Shown: positions 8,551 through 16,419 of the stretch, in pieces
Position numbering within the stretch: the stretch's first letter is position 1
Layout: the number at the start of each line of letters is the position of its first letter
Origin: Parachitinimonas caeni
GTDB lineage: Bacteria; Pseudomonadota; Gammaproteobacteria; Burkholderiales; Chitinimonadaceae
Direction: 5' to 3'
Assembly (NCBI RefSeq): GCF_030129945.1
Contig: NZ_JARRAF010000003.1
Coordinates: 1-64,000 of the forward strand
DNA length: 64,000 nucleotides
Translations under genes and position numbers: made by a program
The notes under the pieces: model-generated
The model's input: the letters and a program-made list of their open reading frames with translations, nothing else
Told to the model about the DNA's origin: nothing
Database searches by the model: none

Positions 8551-8714
8551 GGTGTGGTTCGCCCTGGAAGATTTACAAGGTCGGGATGGTAGCGGGGCCA
8601 ATTAAGCAGTGTCAAATAAAAATCCTGTCAAATTAACAACATGCATGCGAATTCCACTGTGAAAAACGCCACACAGAGGGGTTGGTCCTGATGAGTTGGA
8701 ATCCTTGAAATTGC

Positions 8715-9473
8715 TCAGCGAAACCCGTCTTTCCAGCGTCGAATTGTGGCAAATACATCGACAGGTTTGACGGCATCCGGTTCCCGTTGCTGGGCTGCCA
8801 CGACAACCTCTGGCACCTCACAGCGCAGAAATGGATTGGTCGCCCGTTCCTCTTTGATCGTCGTTGGCAGCGTCGGTTTACCCTGCTGTCGTCGCAAGGC
8901 ATCCGCACGCGCCCTCTCCTGCAGCTGCGGATTGCCGGGCTCGACTGCCAGGGCAAAGCGCTGATTTGACAAGGTATATTCGTGAGTGCAGTACACAAGG
9001 GTATCGTCAGGCAACTGCGACAGGCGACTCAGGCTCTGCCAGAGCATGGCCGCCGTGCCTTCAAATAAGCGACCACAACCACAGGCAAACAAGGTATCGC
9101 CACAGAACAGCATCGGCGCAGAATAATAAGCCAAGTGATCCAGCGTATGCCCTGGCACCGCCATCACTTCCAGGCTCAGGGCCAGATCGGCTAAATCAAC
9201 CCTTGTTTTGTCCGCCACAGGATGAGTCACCACACCGATATCGGGTGGGCCATAAACCGGCACCGCCCGATCAGCCAGCAGCGCAGTCACCCCGCCGGTA
9301 TGATCAGGATGATGATGCGTCAGCAAAATGGCCGCCAAGTGCAGCTGCTTTTGCTGCAACCATTGCCTGAGCGGTTCGGCATCGCCGGGATCTACCGCAA
9401 CCGCGCTCCGGCCATTGTGTAAAACCCAGATATAATTATCAGTAAAGATTGGAACCGGGCTCACTTCTATCAT
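8715..9473 (-). CDS. gloB: Hydroxyacylglutathione hydrolase (glyoxalase II)
   Basis: 252 residues from the ATG at 9473. MBL-fold hydrolase that splits S-lactoylglutathione in methylglyoxal detoxification. The metal-binding motif THHHPDHTGG lies near residue 53, with further ligands in VPGHTLDHLAYY, LFCGDTLFACGCGR and the CTHEYTLSN motif. It overlaps the divergent methyltransferase by two bases at the start codons, the gloB/yafS pairing also seen in enterobacteria. Confidence 0.96.
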   Translation of the reverse strand: MIEVSPVPIFTDNYIWVLHNGRSAVAVDPGDAEPLRQWLQQKQLHLAAILLTHHHPDHTGGVTALLADRAVPVYGPPDIGVVTHPVADKTRVDLADLALSLEVMAVPGHTLDHLAYYSAPMLFCGDTLFACGCGRLFEGTAAMLWQSLSRLSQLPDDTLVYCTHEYTLSNQRFALAVEPGNPQLQERARADALRRQQGKPTLPTTIKEERATNPFLRCEVPEVVVAAQQREPDAVKPVDVFATIRRWKDGFR

Positions 9474-10260
9474 GCACTCACCTCCCGACCCGGCCATCCC
9501 TGCCCTGCAGCCGATGGACTCGTTCGCCAACTGGCTCAAGTCGCCTTTGGGTCGTTATTTGATTGAACGGGAACAAAATTTTTTCGATCACGTTGTTGCC
9601 GACATATTCGGCTACTACGCCTTGCAGGTAGAGTTGCCGGTCTACGACTTTCTGCGGTCAAACCGCATGTCCTGGCGGGGCAGTGCCGGCCTGTCTGCCG
9701 GCTGTAGCCTGCATTGTGACCCTGCCCACCTACCCCTGCTCAACCACAGTATTGATCTGGTCGCACTGCCGCATGTACTCGACTTTCATAGCCACCCGCA
9801 TCAGGTGCTACGCGAAGTCGAACGGGTGCTTGTTGCAGAAGGTCGGGTCGTGATTACCGGATTCAACCCCTGGAGCCTGTGGGGCGCCAGCCGCTTACTG
9901 AAGAGACGGCGCGGCATGCCTTGGCAGGGTAACTTCCACTCGCTGTCCCGCATCAAGGACTGGCTGGCGCTGCTGGGGCTTGAGCCGACGGCTGGTCGCA
10001 TCTATTGCTATGCACCGCCCTTTGCCAGCGCCTCATGGCGTGAGCAGTTTGATTTCATGGAGTTTGCCGGCGACCGCTGGTGGCCTGTTGGCGGCGCCGT
10101 CTATTGCCTGGAAGCCATCAAGCGCGTGCGTAGCGTGCGGCTGATCACGCCCGGATGGCGTGTGCCGAAGCCGATACCGGTTGCGGTCGCAGAGCCTGCG
10201 CGAACACAGACGGCTGCGACCCCACCCGCATCCAAGCGGGTGGGGCCTGCCGATAGCTGA
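9472..10260 (+). CDS. SAM-dependent class I methyltransferase, YafS-like
   Basis: 262 residues. The central methyltransferase fold is recognised by the acidic motif region LLNHSIDLVALPHVLDFHSH, then LREVERVLVAEGRVVITGFNP and WSLWGASRLLKRR, as in YafS/UbiE-like proteins. The usual glycine-rich motif I is poorly conserved, so the substrate and even activity are uncertain. It starts back to back with gloB, which supports the orthology. The 3' end of the gene contains a 10-bp stem (CCCCACCCGC at 10220-10229 with 10236-10245) that could serve in termination. Confidence 0.8.
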   Translation: MHSPPDPAIPALQPMDSFANWLKSPLGRYLIEREQNFFDHVVADIFGYYALQVELPVYDFLRSNRMSWRGSAGLSAGCSLHCDPAHLPLLNHSIDLVALPHVLDFHSHPHQVLREVERVLVAEGRVVITGFNPWSLWGASRLLKRRRGMPWQGNFHSLSRIKDWLALLGLEPTAGRIYCYAPPFASASWREQFDFMEFAGDRWWPVGGAVYCLEAIKRVRSVRLITPGWRVPKPIPVAVAEPARTQTAATPPASKRVGPADS

Positions 10261-10276
10261 CAGACGACTGGGCTGC

Positions 10277-11200
10277 TTAAGCCAGGCGTTTACGCCAGGT
10301 TTCCACCGCCAGGGTAATCTGCCCCAACTCACCAAACAGCTCGACGCCCGGCAAATGACGTCTGACGCCCGCGACACCTGCCCCACTCGCCCATAGCTCG
10401 ATTCCCTGCGGCAAGCGGCTACGCAACTCGGTAAGCGTGGACAGAATCGAGGTCGCGGCAAACGAAGCGCCAAACGCCAGGGCCACCATATCGACGCGAT
10501 AGCGGTTGGCCGCTGCGGCAATTTCAGTCAGAGGCAGTGCCGTACCAAGCGGTAGCGCCTGGCAGTTCTGCGCCCGCAGCAAGGCCTCCACCATTAATAA
10601 ATCGAGCGTATGCGGCTCTTCCGGCACGGTGGTCAGCAACACTCTGGGACGCAGCTCCGATTGGCCGAAGGCATAAATCACCTGCCTGATGATGGATTGC
10701 ACCTGCTCAGAAAAGCAGTGTGCCTCGCAAGCACTGATTTCGCTTGCCAGGGTAGCTTCGGCCACCCGCCGGTTTGCCGCCACCACAAAATCAGATACGA
10801 AGTTGCTTAATCCACGATTGACGAATTGCGCCTGCAAAAACCGCTGCAAACGTGGAATATCGTGCAGCAATAATAATTCAATGAGCTGATCGAGTTGGTC
10901 TGCATCATCTCTGGGCTGGCGCAAACCCGATGCAATTCCGCCCAATAACTCGGTCAGCTCGTCGGTGCTGCGTAATACGATTTTCCCCGGCCGCATTCCC
11001 TGATCCAGCAAGCGGCGAATCAGACGCAATTTCTCTATTTGAGTCAGCGGATATACCCTGTCACCAAATCGATCGCGCTGTGGCTGAGGAAACCCATATC
11101 GTCGCTCCCACATCCTGAGCAAATCTTTGGATATACCGGTCTCCCTTTCGACGGCAGCAATGTTAAGTCCGGCAATTTCATTGTGATGGTGATAACTCAT
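10277..11200 (-). CDS. MerR-family regulator with cobalamin-binding-like domain
   Basis: 307 residues from the ATG at 11200. The N-terminal MerR winged helix (about 10-80) has AGLNIAAVERETGISKDLLR and WERRYGFPQP. A helical domain follows, then a Rossmann-like C-terminal domain (about 190-305) of the B12-binding type seen in LitR/CarH light-responsive repressors. The canonical DxHxxG cobalamin motif is not evident; the equivalent region reads EEPHTLDLLMVEALL. The protein may therefore sense something else or bind no cofactor. No carotenoid or photolyase genes are adjacent. Confidence 0.8.
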   Translation of the reverse strand: MSYHHHNEIAGLNIAAVERETGISKDLLRMWERRYGFPQPQRDRFGDRVYPLTQIEKLRLIRRLLDQGMRPGKIVLRSTDELTELLGGIASGLRQPRDDADQLDQLIELLLLHDIPRLQRFLQAQFVNRGLSNFVSDFVVAANRRVAEATLASEISACEAHCFSEQVQSIIRQVIYAFGQSELRPRVLLTTVPEEPHTLDLLMVEALLRAQNCQALPLGTALPLTEIAAAANRYRVDMVALAFGASFAATSILSTLTELRSRLPQGIELWASGAGVAGVRRHLPGVELFGELGQITLAVETWRKRLA

Positions 11201-12154
11201 CGTCCTGACCCGCCTTATACTGGTTGCTCCAAGAGCCTGATTCAAAAAACAATGACCGCAGCCATACAGGATTTTCCCGTATGGTCAATGACATCCGCTC
11301 CTCAAATTAGATTTATCTATATCGGATGATTACAAGCTGGCAGTCATTCCCCTACAAGCATTGCCCTACCTTACTGATTTGACAGTTTTTCATCTGAACC
11401 CATTCAAGCACCCAGCAAATACCGGATTTAAATCCTCAAGCAATGCCACCCCAAGGCTCATGGCCAAACATTAATAATCCCTGATATTCATTCGCCAGTG
11501 GGGATTCAGCACTCTCCTCGTATGGCATTTCAATCCGACTTCGGATTGTCCATATCAAGATTTTTCGTTCACCCTCATACAAACCCGAACGAATATTGAA
11601 ACTAAAGCACATCGCTGCCAATTCTCCAAGATTTGAATACCGACAATCCCATCGAAAACAAAGCACTGAATGGCCACTTCTGCACGACAAATATCTATCC
11701 TACCCTTGCGCAGCATCAAGGCTTGGCTTGCACAAAAATGCAGTGATTCGATGTTACAATCCCATTCAATTCGTTTGAGAAATGCCAGGCAACAAACCGC
11801 TTTTGTCCCGATTGAACACTTCTGGCCGCTGAGCAGCGTGTCGGCGCAGTGTTCCGCTGAATCTGGAGGCAGGTTTTTATTACATGTATTTGAATACGTC
11901 TTTATTTGCCTAATACAAAACGGGACGAAATGGTGTGGTTTGTTTCAATTCACACAGAAATGGTTGTATAGCGCATTCGCACCACACGGCATTCGTTTGC
12001 GCGGATTATCCCTCTGGCGGGATCAGGCAATATTGGTGAGCCAACCCCTCGTCTAACCGGCATTCATCAGGTAGCCTTTCGCAGTTTTCTAAACAGGCAC
12101 GCGGTTCGCCTTGCCCTTTTGCAGGCGGCTTCATACTAAAAAACGGGAGATAAC
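11201..12154. other. About 950 bp without a convincing gene, AT-richer than its surroundings
   Basis: Several short frames exist, for instance 84 codons on the minus strand at 11436-11690 and 128 codons on the plus strand at 11670-12056. None has an RBS or recognisable protein. Base composition is visibly AT-richer than in the flanking genes, suggesting acquired or decaying DNA. The cytochrome RBS (GGGAG) and presumably its promoter lie near the right edge. Confidence 0.5.
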
Positions 12155-12481
12155 ATGCACTACAGAAAGATGCTGGCCGCCATGGCCATGACGCTTTGTG
12201 CCCCTCTGTTGGCACATGCAGCGGGCGACCCCAAGGCGGGGGAGAACAAGAACTCCATGTGTGTGGGCTGTCATGGCGTCGATGGCTATAAAACAGCCTT
12301 CCCCGATGTCTATCACGTCCCCAAAATTGGTGGTCAGCATGCCGAATATCTGGCTCTGGCCCTCAAGGCATACAAAGCCGGACAGCGCAAGCACCCGTCA
12401 ATGCTGGGCATCGCAGCGCAACTTTCTGACAAAGACATCGAAGACCTGGCGGCCTATTACGCTTCCAGGAAGCCGCAATAA
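12155..12481 (+). CDS. Class I c-type cytochrome (c553-like)
   Basis: 108 residues. A Sec signal peptide (MAMTLCAPLLAHA region) is followed by one haem-binding motif CVGCHG near residue 36 and a distal Met in KHPSMLG. It is a small periplasmic electron carrier. The stop codon is 12 bp from the next cytochrome gene, so the two form an operon and look like a tandem duplication, each equivalent to half of a di-haem cytochrome c4. Confidence 0.9.
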   Translation: MHYRKMLAAMAMTLCAPLLAHAAGDPKAGENKNSMCVGCHGVDGYKTAFPDVYHVPKIGGQHAEYLALALKAYKAGQRKHPSMLGIAAQLSDKDIEDLAAYYASRKPQ

Positions 12482-12493
12482 GGAAATCCGACC

Positions 12494-12814
12494 ATGCGTA
12501 TCAGCCTGATTATCGCCACTTGCCTGCTGGCAGCAGGTAGCGCCCAAGCCGCCAATGCCGATCTGGGCAAAGACAAAGCAGCCACTGTCTGCGCCAGCTG
12601 CCACGGTGCCGATGGCAAGAGCAGCAACGGCCAGTATCCGATCCTGGCCGGGCAACACAAAGACTATCTGATCAAAGCGCTGAAGGATTATCAAAGCGGC
12701 GCCCGTAACAACGCCATCATGGCGGGTATGGCCAAGCCTTTGAGCAAGGCGGAAATCGAGTCGCTCGCTGCCTGGTTTGCCAGTCAGAGCGGGCCACTGA
12801 ATATGTCTCGCTAG
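12494..12814 (+). CDS. Class I c-type cytochrome (c553-like), second of a pair
   Basis: 106 residues. Signal peptide MRISLIIATCLLAAGSAQA, one haem motif CASCHGADG, and a candidate distal Met in NNAIMAGMAKPLS. Periplasmic electron carrier; paralogous to the preceding gene. The operon ends at a clear terminator at 12834. Confidence 0.9.
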   Translation: MRISLIIATCLLAAGSAQAANADLGKDKAATVCASCHGADGKSSNGQYPILAGQHKDYLIKALKDYQSGARNNAIMAGMAKPLSKAEIESLAAWFASQSGPLNMSR

Positions 12815-12833
12815 GCTCTGCCGCTGTCAGCCC

Positions 12834-12860
12834 AAGGCCGGCCTTGATACCGGCCTTTTT
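12834..12860 (+). terminator. Intrinsic terminator of the cytochrome operon
   Basis: Stem AAGGCCGG (12834-12841) with CCGGCCTT (12850-12857), 8-nt loop, followed by further T residues. Confidence 0.85.
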
Positions 12861-12932
12861 CATTTCAAACGGCCGATCCTGCGCTGCCGAATGCCGGCGA
12901 CAAGCGGATTCGACCTTTCTCAGGAATCCCCC

Positions 12933-13496
12933 ATGCAGCACTACCCGCAATTTGCCTTTGATCATTATGTGGTCCGCACTGCCGGGCTGGAGGATGTGCC
13001 GGCGATTGTCGATATGACGGTACGCAACCGGGACATTCTGGCGCCGCTGGAGCCCGTGCGCCAAGAGAGCTACTACAGCGCCGAACACTGGATGGTCGTG
13101 CTCACCCAGGCTCGCAGCGCCTTTAATGACCGGCGCAGTGCCCTGTTCTGGTTGTTTGATCGCGATAGCCAGCGCGCACTCGGCAAAATCGGCATCAGCA
13201 ATGTGGTCGGTGACCCTTTCCATGCGGCCTTCCTCGGTTATTCCTTGTCGCAAGAGCAGTGGGGGCAGGGTCTGATGCGTCGCTCACTGGAAGTCACCAT
13301 CCAGTTTCTATTCGACGAATGGAATCTGCACCGGCTGATGGCCAACTACATGCCGGAAAATGAGCGCTCCGGTCGTCTGCTGCGGCGTCTGGGTTTTACC
13401 GTTGAAGGCTATGCGCGTGACTACCTGCGCATCAATGGGGAATGGCGAGATCATGTGCTGACCTCGCTGCACAAACCGGACTGGCAGGCACGCTAG
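12933..13496 (+). CDS. GNAT N-acetyltransferase, RimJ/RimL-like
   Basis: 187 residues from the ATG at 12933. GNAT fold of the RimJ/RimL subgroup, which acetylates N-terminal amino groups of ribosomal or other proteins in the cytoplasm. Visible motifs are ALFWLFDRDSQRALGKIG and GYSLSQEQWGQGLMRRSLEV (acetyl-CoA loop), followed by NLHRLMANYMPENERSGRLL and RRLGFTVEGYARDYL. The N-terminal stretch upstream of 12933 is not protein-like. The substrate cannot be told from sequence. Confidence 0.85.
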   Translation: MQHYPQFAFDHYVVRTAGLEDVPAIVDMTVRNRDILAPLEPVRQESYYSAEHWMVVLTQARSAFNDRRSALFWLFDRDSQRALGKIGISNVVGDPFHAAFLGYSLSQEQWGQGLMRRSLEVTIQFLFDEWNLHRLMANYMPENERSGRLLRRLGFTVEGYARDYLRINGEWRDHVLTSLHKPDWQAR

Positions 13497-13918
13497 CAGC
13501 CAGTCGGACTTTCCGGCGCGCAGGCGGAAACGCGGGAGAGCGAGACCCGTTTTGCTGGCTTTTGAGGCGCATAGTGAGCGCATGCAACGAAAAGTCAGCA
13601 AAAAATGGGCTGTTCAACCCGCGAGTTCCGCCCGTGCATCGAAAGTCCGACAGGCCGCCAGGCTCTGCACAACCCATACCCAGGCCCGCCCTCCGGGCAG
13701 GCCGCTGCGAAGGTATATCTGGCCTAACCTGCCGCCAAGAACGCCCGGTATCCCATGACAAGGCGGGGTTGACGGCTGGCGCCCGCCCACCTAGAGCCTA
13801 TACTCCACCGATAGCGTGATTCCATACCGATCCTCGCCTGCATAGCTGTTTGCAGAATTGGCAGGTAGTGGTCCTTCGATGGATAGTGCACAGACCGCCG
13901 CGCACCTCGGTGATCTGA
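13497..13918. other. Intergenic region, no gene recognised
   Basis: About 420 bp between the acetyltransferase and the long repeat copy. The short overlapping frames look like chance readings, with arginine- and serine-rich translations and no RBS. No structured element was recognised. Confidence 0.45.
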
Positions 13919-14067
13919 GGCTCTGTTGACGTTTTATTTCCGGGTCGATTTTTGGGGCATGGCGTCGTTAGGGTTCGCTTATTTAGCTCGCTAAACCTCA
14001 CTCACCCTGCCTCGCCCTGCCCCAAAACTCGGCCCGGCGCGACCGGAAACAAAACGTCAACAGAGCC
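13919..14067. repeat. Interspersed repeat, complete long copy C (149 bp, MITE-like)
   Basis: Begins GGCTCTGTTGACGTTTTATT and ends with the complement of GGCTCTGTTGACGTTTTGTT, so the ends are inverted repeats. Between them is a conserved core (TTGGGGCATGGCGTCGTTAGG ... CTCGCCCTGCCCCAAAA, positions 13951-14027) that can itself fold, since TTTTGGGGCA pairs with TGCCCCAAAA. It is the most complete member of the family and lies in front of the MpaB-like gene. Confidence 0.8.
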
Positions 14068-14220
14068 GAGAATTCCAATGCAAGATGAGCGGCCAGCGCA
14101 GCGCGCAAGCCACGCCGCCATGCGGTGCGCTCCATACGCCCGGTTTGTGGCGCCATTTACCTTATGCAAGCAGCTTGTTTGCCGTAGCAGCATCGCTGTG
14201 TTCAGGAGGAGAACAACGAT

Positions 14221-15447
14221 ATGCCCCGCCACCACTATCCAGGCTGGTTTACCCAATCGTGGCCAGAAAGCCGGTTCAATGCCATGCGTCACGCAGGAGA
14301 CCCTCTGGCCGACAGCACGGTGGAAGTGCTGTTCAAGCGCGGCGACCGAGAGATGGTCAATCAGGTTTTGCGCCACCTGCATCAGCCCGGTGAATGGCCC
14401 AGCGATACCCCGATAGAGCTGCAGGCTTATCTGGCCGCCTCGCAGACACTGCCAAGCTGGGCGGACACGGCCACACTCGACCGCGCTTACCGCTTCATCG
14501 ATACGCATGGCGTGCGCTACAACATCGTTCTGCTGTTCCTGTCGCTCCCCATTCTGTACGCCTGGAAAATTGGTGGCGCACAGACACTGGCGATGACCGG
14601 CCAGCTATCCGAGCATTTTCTGCGCCGCGTTTCAGAGACACTGCGTTTTGTGCGGGATGTGATTGCCGAAGATGGTCTTGGGCCACAAGGGCGTGGCATA
14701 CGGACCACCCAGAAAGTCCGGTTGATGCATGCCACCATCCGTCACTTTGCCCAGAGCGCCCGCTGCCCCGGCGATAAGGATTACTGGAATCCGCAGTGGG
14801 GAGTCCCCATCAGCCAGGAAGCCTTGACCGCCACCATGCTCGCCTTCAGCACCATTGCGGCGGGAGGCCTGCGCAAACTGAATGTCCCGGTGACCCGACA
14901 GGAAGAGTCAGACCTGCTGCACCTGTGGAAGGTGATTGGCCATGTATTGGGAATCGTCGATGCCAATATGCCGGCCAATGTTGAAGAGGCGCATCTGCTC
15001 TGGAATCGTTTTGACGACCGCAATTTCGGTGCCAGCCAGGCCGGCAGGTTGCTGACAGCCGCCCACCTCGAATTCATCAGCAAGCTGGCACACGGCGATG
15101 CCCTGCTGCACGAAGCCCTGCGCGGCACCGACGCAGCCTTGATGCGCTACCTGATGGGTTACCGGATTGCGGTAACCATGCTGGACGTACCAAGGCCGGG
15201 TATCTGGGGACTGATGATTACCTTCACCCGGCTGCTGTTCGGGCTGACAGAGCGGTTAGTGGACACCAGCGAACCGCTTCAACAGTGGCTAGACCACAAC
15301 GCGGAAAAGCTATGGGCTGCCTTGCAGGCGTTCTGGAACAGCCAGGCCGCACCTCGACCGTTTGCAGTACCCAGCGAACAGCAGGCAGAACAGGGATTGC
15401 AGGAGATGTGTGCCCTCAACGCTCGTGATAGCCACACCGCACACTGA
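14221..15447 (+). CDS. Oxygenase MpaB / latex-clearing-protein family (DUF2236)
   Basis: 408 residues; an AGGAGG-type RBS lies about 8 bp upstream. Mostly helical and resembling the DUF2236 family, which includes the haem enzyme Lcp (rubber oxygenase) and MpaB (mycophenolic acid oxygenase). The family region with candidate haem-ligand histidines is VRLMHATIRHF, preceded by FVRDVIAEDGLGPQGRG. A hydrophobic stretch, NIVLLFLSLPILYAWKIGG, follows FIDTHGVRY. No signal peptide is obvious. The real substrate is unknown. It has no operon partner and is separated from the convergent GGDEF gene by a hairpin repeat. Confidence 0.75.
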   Translation: MPRHHYPGWFTQSWPESRFNAMRHAGDPLADSTVEVLFKRGDREMVNQVLRHLHQPGEWPSDTPIELQAYLAASQTLPSWADTATLDRAYRFIDTHGVRYNIVLLFLSLPILYAWKIGGAQTLAMTGQLSEHFLRRVSETLRFVRDVIAEDGLGPQGRGIRTTQKVRLMHATIRHFAQSARCPGDKDYWNPQWGVPISQEALTATMLAFSTIAAGGLRKLNVPVTRQEESDLLHLWKVIGHVLGIVDANMPANVEEAHLLWNRFDDRNFGASQAGRLLTAAHLEFISKLAHGDALLHEALRGTDAALMRYLMGYRIAVTMLDVPRPGIWGLMITFTRLLFGLTERLVDTSEPLQQWLDHNAEKLWAALQAFWNSQAAPRPFAVPSEQQAEQGLQEMCALNARDSHTAH

Positions 15448-15454
15448 GACCCGA

Positions 15455-15500
15455 CGCGGTTGACGTTTTGTTTCCGGTTCAAAACGAAACGTCAACCGCG
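15455..15500. repeat. Interspersed repeat, short hairpin copy E with compensatory changes
   Basis: Arms CGCGGTTGACGTTT (15455-15468) and AAACGTCAACCGCG (15487-15500) are exact complements around an 18-nt loop beginning TGTTTCCGG. Compared with copy A, the CTCTG segment of the stem has become CGCGG and the other arm has changed to match. It sits between two convergent genes and may act as their terminator. Confidence 0.75.
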
Positions 15501-15501
15501 C

Positions 15502-16419
15502 TCAGGCCATATCACTGCTGTACATCAGCCAGCGTCGCTTGCCGGCCCACTTGGCGCGATACATGGCAAGATCGGCATGCCGACGCAAGGTTGAAGCCGT
15601 CTCGCCATGATCCGGCGCCAGGGCAATGCCTACGCTAGCGCCCAGTGACAATGACTCGCCATCCAGCATCAGCGGTTCGCACAGTTGTTGGCACACCTGC
15701 TCGGCGTACTTGCGGGCGGCAGCGGCTGTCGGCACCGCCGGCAGCAGGATCACGAACTCATCGCTGCCAAAACGCGCCACCGTGCCCGACGGGTCGATTG
15801 ACCGTTGCAGGCGTTGTGCCACCGCCAGCAACACAGCATCCCCCGCAGCTGCTCCGCGCTCGCTGTTGAGCGTGCGAAAGTCATCCAGATCGACAAACAA
15901 CATTGCCACCAGCTCATCGCTGGCGCGCCGCAGCAGGGCATCTTCCACCCGTTGGTCAAACACGGCGCGATTGGGCAGACCGGTTAGCGCATCGGCATGC
16001 GCCAGCGCAGCCAGCCTATCGTGCTGGGCTTTCAGCGTGAGATGCGTTTGCACGCGCGCGCGCACCAGCCGTGGGGTAAAGGGTTTATGAATGTAATCAA
16101 CCCCGCCGACGCGAAAGCCACGTTCTTCTGCGGGGGCATCGGTACGCGAGGTCAGAAACAGCACTGGCACCACCGCAAAATCCGGCAGCGATTTGAGACG
16201 CTCGCATACCTGAAAGCCATCCATCATCGGCAGCGACACATCCAGCAGAACCAGATCCACCCGCTGCGACATAGCCATTTCAATGGCCCGCTGACCATCA
16301 CGGGCAAAGATGATCTGATAGCCATCATCCTTGAAGAAGTCGCGCAGGATCAGGATATTGTCCACCTCATCATCCACAATCAGCACAACTGGCCTTACGG
16401 CAACAGACACCACGCTCAC
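15502..16419 (-). CDS. Response regulator with GGDEF domain (diguanylate-cyclase-like)
   Basis: 305 residues, GTG start at 16419 overlapping the upstream kinase stop by four bases (GTGA), so translation is coupled. The receiver domain (about 10-125) has LIVDDEVDNI, the phospho-acceptor in LVLLDVSLPMMDGF and the lysine in YIHKPFTPR. The GGDEF domain (about 145-300) has ADALTGLPNRAVFDQRVED and LFVDLDDF. The signature itself reads FGSDEFVILLP, that is GSDEF instead of GGDEF, so cyclic-di-GMP synthesis needs testing. It is the evident output of the adjacent phosphorelay kinase. Confidence 0.9.
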   Translation of the reverse strand: MSVVSVAVRPVVLIVDDEVDNILILRDFFKDDGYQIIFARDGQRAIEMAMSQRVDLVLLDVSLPMMDGFQVCERLKSLPDFAVVPVLFLTSRTDAPAEERGFRVGGVDYIHKPFTPRLVRARVQTHLTLKAQHDRLAALAHADALTGLPNRAVFDQRVEDALLRRASDELVAMLFVDLDDFRTLNSERGAAAGDAVLLAVAQRLQRSIDPSGTVARFGSDEFVILLPAVPTAAAARKYAEQVCQQLCEPLMLDGESLSLGASVGIALAPDHGETASTLRRHADLAMYRAKWAGKRRWLMYSSDMA

